From: MGBC120314 sp051880495
Lineage (GTDB): Bacteria > Bacillota > Clostridia > Lachnospirales > Lachnospiraceae
Direction: 5' to 3'
Length of the DNA: 64,000 bases
NCBI GenBank assembly: GCA_051880495.1
Contig: JBJEOB010000014.1
Span: 1-64,000, forward strand
Shown here piece after piece: positions 58,677-64,000 of the stretch; within the stretch, counting starts at the first letter, position 1, and every line of letters starts with the position of its first letter. The notes below the pieces were generated by a model that ran no database searches, was not told where the DNA came from, and saw nothing but the letters and a program-made list of their open reading frames with translations. The position numbers and the translations under genes are program-made.

Positions 58677-59879
58677 ATGAGTAAATTTGTTAAAAAATAT
58701 CAGTATGAGTTAATGTTTGTCATTATTTTGCTGGCGAATCTCATCTATTACCTTCCGGTAATAAATGAGCTGTCAGGCTGGACAATTACACCATATGCAT
58801 TGAGCTACAGAATGGGCTTTATTTCAAGAGGGTTTATTGGAAGTATTATAAGATTAATGGTTCCAAATCTTACAATAAAGCATATATATATTATTATTCT
58901 AATAAATATATTCCTGCTGTGTGGACTGACGGTATTATTTATGCATAAAATACTTGTCAGCACATATGATGAGAACAGGAAGGGAATTCTAATTCTTTTA
59001 TTCCTGTTTCTGGTAAATCCGGGTTCGATATCATTTCTTTTCTATTGGGGGAATTTTGGACGATTCGATATGTACCTGATAATGTGCCTTATCATAAGTG
59101 CACTGTTCATTATTTATGATAAATGTGTATGGCTGATTCCGTTTATGTGCGTCTGCGCGGTAATGACTCATCAGGCATTTGTTTTTCAATATTTTCCTGC
59201 AGTATTAATTTTACTGTTTTATGTGGCGTTTATTGAAAAACGAAAATATGGCAAGAGTATTTTTACTGTCACGCTTCTGGCAACATGCGCAATGTTTGTG
59301 TATATGCAGTTCTTTAGTGAAATAAAGTTTACTTATGAGCAGACTATGGCAATCATAGACACAACCACCGATCTTCCGGCTGACTTCATTGAGAATGACA
59401 TGATGGTAAAAATCGAATATTACAGCAGTGTATTTGAAACGTTTAATGTGTTTGTTAAGGAGCCGTTAGCAAGAAATATCGTAAAGAGTGTTACGATGAT
59501 TTTATTTATTATTCCGATGATAAAAATCATTGCTGATATCTGGAAATGTTTCTGCGGGGCTCAAAAAAACCGGTTATTTAAATTATTACCATGGGCAGTG
59601 CTTATTGCAGAGGTACCGATGTTTGTGCTTACCTGTGATTACGGAAGGGATTTTTCTGCAATAATTATCAGCTATTTCGTTTTGATATTTACATTGTATG
59701 CAATAGGGGATAAAGGAATAGTTGAAGGAATAGGGATTCTTGAGACAAAAATCAGCAATAATATAATGTATTATGTCTTTGTTGTTGCTTTGTGTGCGGC
59801 AATCGGCAAATTTACGGCGGCAGATATCGGTGACCTGGGGCACAGGTTATATGTATTGCTTCAAAGTCTTTTTTATTAG
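58677..59879 (+). CDS. Polytopic membrane protein of unknown function
   Basis: A 400-residue protein with about 9-10 hydrophobic helices, resembling EpsG/GT-C-type polymerase membrane proteins in topology only; the loop SYRMGFISRGFIGSIIRLMV stands out as conserved-looking. No catalytic motif is certain. It starts 24 bases after the M23 gene, so the two may be in one transcription unit. A cell-surface polysaccharide role is suggested by neighbours, not shown by sequence. Confidence 0.55.
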   Translation: MSKFVKKYQYELMFVIILLANLIYYLPVINELSGWTITPYALSYRMGFISRGFIGSIIRLMVPNLTIKHIYIIILINIFLLCGLTVLFMHKILVSTYDENRKGILILLFLFLVNPGSISFLFYWGNFGRFDMYLIMCLIISALFIIYDKCVWLIPFMCVCAVMTHQAFVFQYFPAVLILLFYVAFIEKRKYGKSIFTVTLLATCAMFVYMQFFSEIKFTYEQTMAIIDTTTDLPADFIENDMMVKIEYYSSVFETFNVFVKEPLARNIVKSVTMILFIIPMIKIIADIWKCFCGAQKNRLFKLLPWAVLIAEVPMFVLTCDYGRDFSAIIISYFVLIFTLYAIGDKGIVEGIGILETKISNNIMYYVFVVALCAAIGKFTAADIGDLGHRLYVLLQSLFY

Positions 59880-59932
59880 CACATTGTATATATTTTATTG
59901 GGAAGACTTAAATTAATTATACTTATTGGACA

Positions 59933-59960
59933 TTTACAAAAAAATTTTTTATGATATACT
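59933..59960 (+). promoter_or_regulatory. Promoter of murA
   Basis: TTTACA (59933-59938), a 16-base spacer and TATACT (59955-59960), 44 bases before the murA start. Confidence 0.6.
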
Positions 59961-60004
59961 ATATCTGTATGTGATTTTTTAAGAAAGTAGTTTTGAGGTG
60001 TATA

Positions 60005-61297
60005 ATGGAACAGTATATTATTAAGGGCGGTCAGCCTCTTAAGGGTGAAGTTTCCATTGGTGGAGCTAAGAATGCAGCGTTAGGTATTTTAGCTGCTGCG
60101 ATTATGACTGATGAGACAGTTACAATTGAAAATGTTCCGAACGTTAGAGATGTAAGAGTAATGTTACAGGCAATCGAGGGAATCGGTGCCCAGGTAAAAT
60201 ATGTATATAATAATACAGTACAGATAAATGGTAAGACAATCAGTGATGTAAGAGTAGACGGAGAGCATGTTAAGCGAATCAGAGCATCATATTATCTGAT
60301 TGGTGCATTGCTTGGTAAATACAAGAGAGCAGAAGTTGCACTTCCGGGCGGCTGCAATATCGGAACACGTCCGATTGACCAGCACAAGAAGGGCTTTGAG
60401 GCGTTGGGAGCAGATGTCGCAATTGAATATGGAATGATAAAGGCTGCAGCCGGAAAGCTTAAGGGCAGACACATATATCTTGATGTTGTATCGGTTGGCG
60501 CAACAATCAATATTATGATGGCTGCTGCAATGGCAGAAGGTAAGACAATTATAGAAAATGCTGCCAAGGAACCACATATTGTTGATGTGAGCAATTTCCT
60601 TAATGCAATGGGAGCCAATATTAAAGGCGCAGGTACAGATGTAATAAGAATTACAGGAGTACCAAGGCTTCACGGTACTACGTATTCGATAATACCGGAT
60701 CAGATTGAAGCGGGAACATTTATGTTCGCTGCAGCAGCAACCGGTGGCGACGTACTTATTAAGGATGTTATACCAAGGCATCTGGAAGCACTTACGGCTA
60801 AGCTTGTAGAAATTGGCTGCGAGGTTGAAGAGTTTGATGATGCGATACGTGTTATCGGAACAGATAAGCTTCGTCCGACTAATATTAAGACACTCCCTTA
60901 TCCGGGTTTCCCTACAGATATGCAGCCGCAGATGGCGGTTGTTTTATCCAAGGCAGCCGGAACCAGTATTATAACAGAGAGCATATTTGAAAATCGTTTT
61001 AAATATGTGGATGAGCTGGTAAAGATGGGGGCTAATATCAAGGTTGAGGGTAATGTTGCCATTATTGATGGAATTAAGAGGCTTACCGGAGCATCGGTAA
61101 GTGCACCTGACCTTAGGGCAGGTGCTGCACTTGTCATAGCAGGACTTGTTGCAGACGGTTATACACAGATTGAAGATATTTATTATATACAGCGTGGATA
61201 TGAGGCATTTGATGAGAAGCTAAGAAGTCTTGGTGCCCAGATAGAAACTGTAGATAATGATAAGGATATTCAGAAATTCAAAATGAAGGTATGTTAA
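60005..61297 (+). CDS. murA: UDP-N-acetylglucosamine 1-carboxyvinyltransferase
   Basis: A 430-residue cytosolic enzyme that transfers enolpyruvate from PEP to UDP-GlcNAc, the first committed step of peptidoglycan synthesis and the target of fosfomycin. Conserved elements are SIGGAKNAALGIL (Lys22-Asn23), PGGCNIGTRPIDQHKKGF with the catalytic Cys117, and LPYPGFPTDMQPQM. The Cys at position 117 means fosfomycin sensitivity at target level is expected. ATG 60005 is preceded by GAGGTG; an in-frame ATG four codons earlier is less likely. It is transcribed alone. Confidence 0.96.
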   Translation: MEQYIIKGGQPLKGEVSIGGAKNAALGILAAAIMTDETVTIENVPNVRDVRVMLQAIEGIGAQVKYVYNNTVQINGKTISDVRVDGEHVKRIRASYYLIGALLGKYKRAEVALPGGCNIGTRPIDQHKKGFEALGADVAIEYGMIKAAAGKLKGRHIYLDVVSVGATINIMMAAAMAEGKTIIENAAKEPHIVDVSNFLNAMGANIKGAGTDVIRITGVPRLHGTTYSIIPDQIEAGTFMFAAAATGGDVLIKDVIPRHLEALTAKLVEIGCEVEEFDDAIRVIGTDKLRPTNIKTLPYPGFPTDMQPQMAVVLSKAAGTSIITESIFENRFKYVDELVKMGANIKVEGNVAIIDGIKRLTGASVSAPDLRAGAALVIAGLVADGYTQIEDIYYIQRGYEAFDEKLRSLGAQIETVDNDKDIQKFKMKVC

Positions 61298-61328
61298 AAG
61301 GGGCTTTGAATAGCCCCTTCTTTTCTTT
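61298..61328 (+). terminator. Terminator of murA
   Basis: AGGGGCT and AGCCCCT form a 7-bp stem with loop TTGAAT, followed by a T-rich tail. It also faces the end of the convergent HD-GYP gene. Confidence 0.8.
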
Positions 61329-62408
61329 TTATATAATAGCTTCAATTTTAAGGTCCGGAGTCTTCGACAGGTCTATGTAATCATTGCCACAGCGAAGCAT
61401 CGGTTTTGATAGTGAATGCTTATTAATCAGAACTACCTCACCGACCATTCCGTTGTTAAGCCTTACCGTTGTATTGATATAACTTGAAACAACATTTTCA
61501 AGGAAAACAAGACTGAAGCGTGGGTCGTACTTTGTGAAGCTTTCTTCCTCCAGGAATTTAATTACTGTAAATGGGCAGAGTGCATTTCTGTATACACGTT
61601 TGGCCGTCATTGCATCATATACGTCGCAAATGGAGATGATTTTGGCAAAATCAGGTATCTTATCTGAAGAAAGCCCCATAGGATAACCCGTTCCGTCACA
61701 ACGCTCATGGTGAAACAGACAGGCTTCCTTGATACGTGGGTCCAGTGCCTGATTCTTGAGATACTGATAACCGCATCTGGCATGATCCTTCATAATCGTA
61801 TATTCGTCGTCAGTCAGTTTGCCGGGTTTGGTAAGAATAGGCTCAGGTGTGGCCAATTTACCGATATCGTGAAGGAGCCCGCTCAATGTGAGCACGTCAA
61901 TATCTTCAGGGCTCATCTTAAGCCATTGACCAAGTACCCTTGCAATTAAAGCCACATTAAGGCAGTGTGCAAATGTTGAATCATCAAACTCACGCATATT
62001 ATGGAGCATATCAAATACATGTATGCTTGTTGCTGATGAATCAATAAGATTTGCAGTTGTGTTAAGGAGCTCATCAGGGTCGATTGGTGTGTTTCTGGTA
62101 ACGATTTCGTTAATGTTGTCATGAAATGTTTCGATTGTATCTATATATTCCGTTTTAAAAGCCTGAAATTCAGGGCTTGATTTAATACGTCCGAAATAAG
62201 ATGATTCTGAATCAAGAACTACCTGCGGACCAATAGTATTGTCAAAAATTGAAACAGTTGTTACGTTGTAGAGTCTCAGCCGGTTGATTAAAGTATTGTC
62301 CAGAACTGTATTTTCAGGTACAAGAAGCTGTCCTGTTATGGAATAGACACTCTCCGCACAAACCATTCCTTCTTCCAGTTCAAATGTGAATAATATAGAT
62401 TTTGGCAT
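61329..62408 (-). CDS. HD-GYP domain protein (first of a tandem pair)
   Basis: A 359-residue protein. The N-terminal 130 residues form an undefined alpha/beta region; the C-terminal 200 residues are HD-GYP: HCLNVALIARVLG, GLLHDIGKLATP, the metal motif HHERCDGTGYP and ICDVYDAMTAKRVYR. HD-GYP domains degrade cyclic di-GMP, or bind it where residues are lost; here HD and GYP are intact. ATG 62408 with AAAGGAG six bases upstream is preferred over a TTG two codons earlier. It follows a paralogue, the next gene upstream on the minus strand. Confidence 0.88.
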   Translation of the reverse strand: MPKSILFTFELEEGMVCAESVYSITGQLLVPENTVLDNTLINRLRLYNVTTVSIFDNTIGPQVVLDSESSYFGRIKSSPEFQAFKTEYIDTIETFHDNINEIVTRNTPIDPDELLNTTANLIDSSATSIHVFDMLHNMREFDDSTFAHCLNVALIARVLGQWLKMSPEDIDVLTLSGLLHDIGKLATPEPILTKPGKLTDDEYTIMKDHARCGYQYLKNQALDPRIKEACLFHHERCDGTGYPMGLSSDKIPDFAKIISICDVYDAMTAKRVYRNALCPFTVIKFLEEESFTKYDPRFSLVFLENVVSSYINTTVRLNNGMVGEVVLINKHSLSKPMLRCGNDYIDLSKTPDLKIEAII

Positions 62409-62420
62409 GGTCAATCTCCT

Positions 62421-63548
62421 TTAAATAATTGATTCTATAGAAAGTTCAGGATGTTTTGTCAGGTCGATGAACTCATCGCCACATTTTATCATTGGCTTTG
62501 AAAGTGCCATTTTATTGAGCATTACAATCTCGCCCTTTCGTCCGTCGCTTAGCAGCGCAAGGTTGTTGAGATAGGCGGCACCGATGTTTTCGAGAAATGT
62601 CATGATTATTTTCGGATCGTATTTATAAAGACCTTCATTTTCAAATACTTCAATTGCCTTAAAAGGCGACAGGGCAGGGCGGTAGGAACGTGGCGATGTC
62701 ATTGCATCATATACGTCGGCAATTGCAATTATCTTGGCGTAAAGTGAAATTTTATTGCCCTGAATTCCAAAAGGATAACCAAGACCATCACATCTTTCGT
62801 GATGAAGAAGAGCAGCTTCTTTTATCCTTATATCCAGAGGAAGGTCTCTTAGTGCATCGTAACTCAGTCTTGGATGTGTCTTTATGATTTCAAACTCCTC
62901 ACTTGTAAGGCGGTCAGGCTTATTTAATATTTCTGCAGGAAGACTCATTTTACCTATGTCATGTAAAAGTCCTGAAAGGAGAATGTTATTGATATCAGTT
63001 TCAGGAAGGGACAACCATTTTGCGATGGTTACGCTTATGAGCGCGACATTGGTGCTGTGCTCAAATATGTAATCGTCATGTGCCTGCATATTGTGAAGCA
63101 TATCAAACAGATGTATTGTGGTACCTTCTGTCAGTTTAAGGGTATCATTTATAAGTTTGTCGGTATCAAGATTATCCTTTTTAAAAACAAAATCATTGAG
63201 CTGCCGGTTGATTTTATCGACGGTTTCACCATATTCTTTTGTAAATACAATGAATTCTTCACTTGATTTTACTTTGTTGGCATAAGATGCTTCTTCGCCG
63301 GAGACTGTTTTTGCTGCAGATTTTTTTTGGGCAAGTTCAACAAGCTTCTCAATATCAATCTTTGGCTTTTCAATCGGACCATCCTCAATCGGAAGCTCCA
63401 TTATGTTGTATAAAGGAAGTTTGGCAATCATAAGCTCGTTGAGCATAGTGTGTTTTGGAAATAAAAGAACACCGTTTGAACGGTATACATCTTCGGCTAC
63501 AATCATACCCGGCTGCAACTCGAAAGAAAACAATATTTTTTTGGCCAT
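62421..63548 (-). CDS. HD-GYP domain protein (second of the tandem pair)
   Basis: A 375-residue paralogue of the preceding protein with the same layout: GLLHDIGKMSLP, HHERCDGLGYPFG and IADVYDAMTSPRSYRPA, plus a short extra linker near residue 85 (ELAQKKSAAKTVSG). The 12-base gap between the two genes shows a shared transcript on the minus strand. Both are likely cyclic-di-GMP phosphodiesterases; no diguanylate cyclase (GGDEF) gene is visible in the window. A start at 63548 is supported by the minus-strand sequence GGGGTAAAATT, a moderate ribosome site. Confidence 0.88.
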   Translation of the reverse strand: MAKKILFSFELQPGMIVAEDVYRSNGVLLFPKHTMLNELMIAKLPLYNIMELPIEDGPIEKPKIDIEKLVELAQKKSAAKTVSGEEASYANKVKSSEEFIVFTKEYGETVDKINRQLNDFVFKKDNLDTDKLINDTLKLTEGTTIHLFDMLHNMQAHDDYIFEHSTNVALISVTIAKWLSLPETDINNILLSGLLHDIGKMSLPAEILNKPDRLTSEEFEIIKTHPRLSYDALRDLPLDIRIKEAALLHHERCDGLGYPFGIQGNKISLYAKIIAIADVYDAMTSPRSYRPALSPFKAIEVFENEGLYKYDPKIIMTFLENIGAAYLNNLALLSDGRKGEIVMLNKMALSKPMIKCGDEFIDLTKHPELSIESII

Positions 63549-63634
63549 TAATTTTACCCCTGTACTGAAATTGTATAAAAATGAATACTTAATATAAATT
63601 ATAAGATTTTCTGTAAAAAAGTCAATTATTACTA

Positions 63635-63663
63635 TTGACCTTTATATATGTTGATTGTATAAT
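63635..63663 (+). promoter_or_regulatory. Promoter of the SAM riboswitch-metK transcript
   Basis: TTGACC (63635-63640), exactly 17 bases and TATAAT (63658-63663). The transcript would begin about 15 bases before the riboswitch. Confidence 0.8.
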
Positions 63664-63686
63664 ACAAATGAATTAAATATAAGCCC

Positions 63687-63781
63687 CTTATTCAGAGTGG
63701 TGGAGATACATAGGATCTGTGAAGCCACGGCAACCCCGGAGTACGGAAGGTGCCAGCCTGAGCGAGCAATCGAACAATAAG
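63687..63781 (+). promoter_or_regulatory. SAM-I (S-box) riboswitch
   Basis: The conserved order is CTTATTCAGAGTGGTGGAGA, CTGTGAAGCCACGGCAACC, then AAGGTGCCAG and the closing AATAAG, paired with CTTATT to form P1. SAM binding would favour the terminator at 63805 and lower metK expression. All conserved S-box blocks seen are intact. Confidence 0.92.
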
Positions 63782-63804
63782 CGGTACGAATTATTGAATG
63801 ATAT

Positions 63805-63832
63805 GAAGTCCACTTATGATGGGCTTTTTTTA
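63805..63832 (+). terminator. Riboswitch-controlled terminator
   Basis: AAGTCCA (63807-63813) pairs with TGGGCTT (63820-63826), then eight T. It lies 23 bases past the riboswitch P1 and would be exclusive with an antiterminator pairing. Confidence 0.75.
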
Positions 63833-63920
63833 ATTGTATAGGAAACTTCGTTCCTATACAATTTAAACGCTGCGCGACCCGCCGCAGGCGGAGAATCACG
63901 CAAGCGTGATTCTATCTTAT
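63833..63920. repeat. Triple hairpin cluster in the metK leader
   Basis: Three short palindromes in row between the riboswitch terminator and metK: ATTGTATAGGAAACTTCGTT followed by its complement, GCCGCAGGCGG-type, and AGAATCACG with CGTGATTCT. They follow the terminator T-run directly. Position and base composition resemble the intergenic repeats elsewhere in the window. Confidence 0.6.
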
Positions 63921-63961
63921 ATGTAACCAATGAGTTTGTTTTCAAAAAAAGGAGAAAAAGA

Positions 63962-64000
63962 ATGGAAAAACGTTTATTTACATCAGAGTCCGTAACAGAA
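63962..64000 (+). CDS. metK: S-adenosylmethionine synthetase, N-terminal fragment (cut by window end)
   Basis: The reading frame runs off the end of the window after 13 codons: MEKRLFTSESVTE. This is the family N-terminus (MxKxLFTSESVTEGHPDK). AAAGGAGAAAAAG ends two bases before the ATG, and the SAM-I riboswitch upstream supports the identity. The enzyme makes S-adenosylmethionine from methionine and ATP, the product of which the riboswitch senses. The metG and mtnN genes in the window also belong to methionine metabolism. Confidence 0.93.
   Translation, partial: MEKRLFTSESVTE

Overview
The window is a stretch of ordinary chromosome from a low-GC, anaerobic, probably spore-forming Firmicute, most likely a member of the Lachnospiraceae (Clostridium cluster XIVa). 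This rests on gene content: LL-diaminopimelate aminotransferase (DapL), split spmA/spmB spore-maturation genes, a large SRP RNA with an Alu domain between tadA and a phosphofructokinase gene, a PPi-type phosphofructokinase, a CBS-containing family II pyrophosphatase, a SAM-I riboswitch before metK, and several proteins of types I associate with Lachnospiraceae. No phage, plasmid, transposase, CRISPR, rRNA or tRNA genes were seen.

Layout. 0.15-4.8 kb: a lipoprotein, a membrane-anchored protein, three small integral membrane proteins and an ABC ATPase, apparently one export operon. 4.9-11 kb: murG, a TSCPD protein, mtnN, a CmpB-type membrane protein, pgi, a D-2-hydroxyacid dehydrogenase and a small conserved protein. 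11.2-18.8 kb: a coiled-coil protein, spmA, two tandem GT-C-like membrane proteins, spmB, an MgtC-like protein and a PHP phosphatase. 18.8-25 kb: dapL, an SGNH/MBOAT surface acylation pair, a 52-residue ORF and a DUF885 lipoprotein. 25-32.3 kb: metG, a MATE transporter, tatD, rsmA, a Lachnospiraceae-type protein, a GNAT enzyme and tadA. 32.3-43.4 kb: SRP RNA, a phosphofructokinase, dnaX-ybaB-recR and then a three-gene MukF/MukE/MukB-like (Wadjet JetABC-like) condensin operon without the JetD nuclease. 43.5-47.8 kb: a TPR/AAA+ protein and transketolase. 48-52.8 kb: a ferric-type ABC importer followed by a metallo-beta-lactamase-fold protein. 52.9-58.7 kb: PPi-type phosphofructokinase, HD protein, CBS pyrophosphatase, flavin reductase and an M23/LysM/G5 wall hydrolase. 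58.7-64 kb: a polytopic membrane protein, murA, two HD-GYP proteins, and the SAM riboswitch and start of metK.

How the genes fit together. Central sugar metabolism (pgi, two phosphofructokinases, tkt) recurs with pyrophosphate handling (PPi-type PFK and CBS-PPase). Cell-wall synthesis and remodelling recur (murG, murA, dapL, M23 hydrolase, acylation pair, GT-C proteins). A DNA-maintenance block (dnaX, ybaB, recR) runs directly into the condensin-like operon. The S-adenosylmethionine cycle is represented by mtnN and riboswitch-controlled metK.

The most notable items are the condensin operon lacking its nuclease, and a family of intergenic imperfect palindromes of about 200-230 bases with conserved cores, variable self-complementary arms and orphan half-copies. 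Also notable are genes whose Shine-Dalgarno sequence lies inside the preceding terminator hairpin, the interruption of spmA/spmB by two paralogous membrane glycosyltransferase-like genes, and a fusion AAA+ protein with altered Walker motifs.
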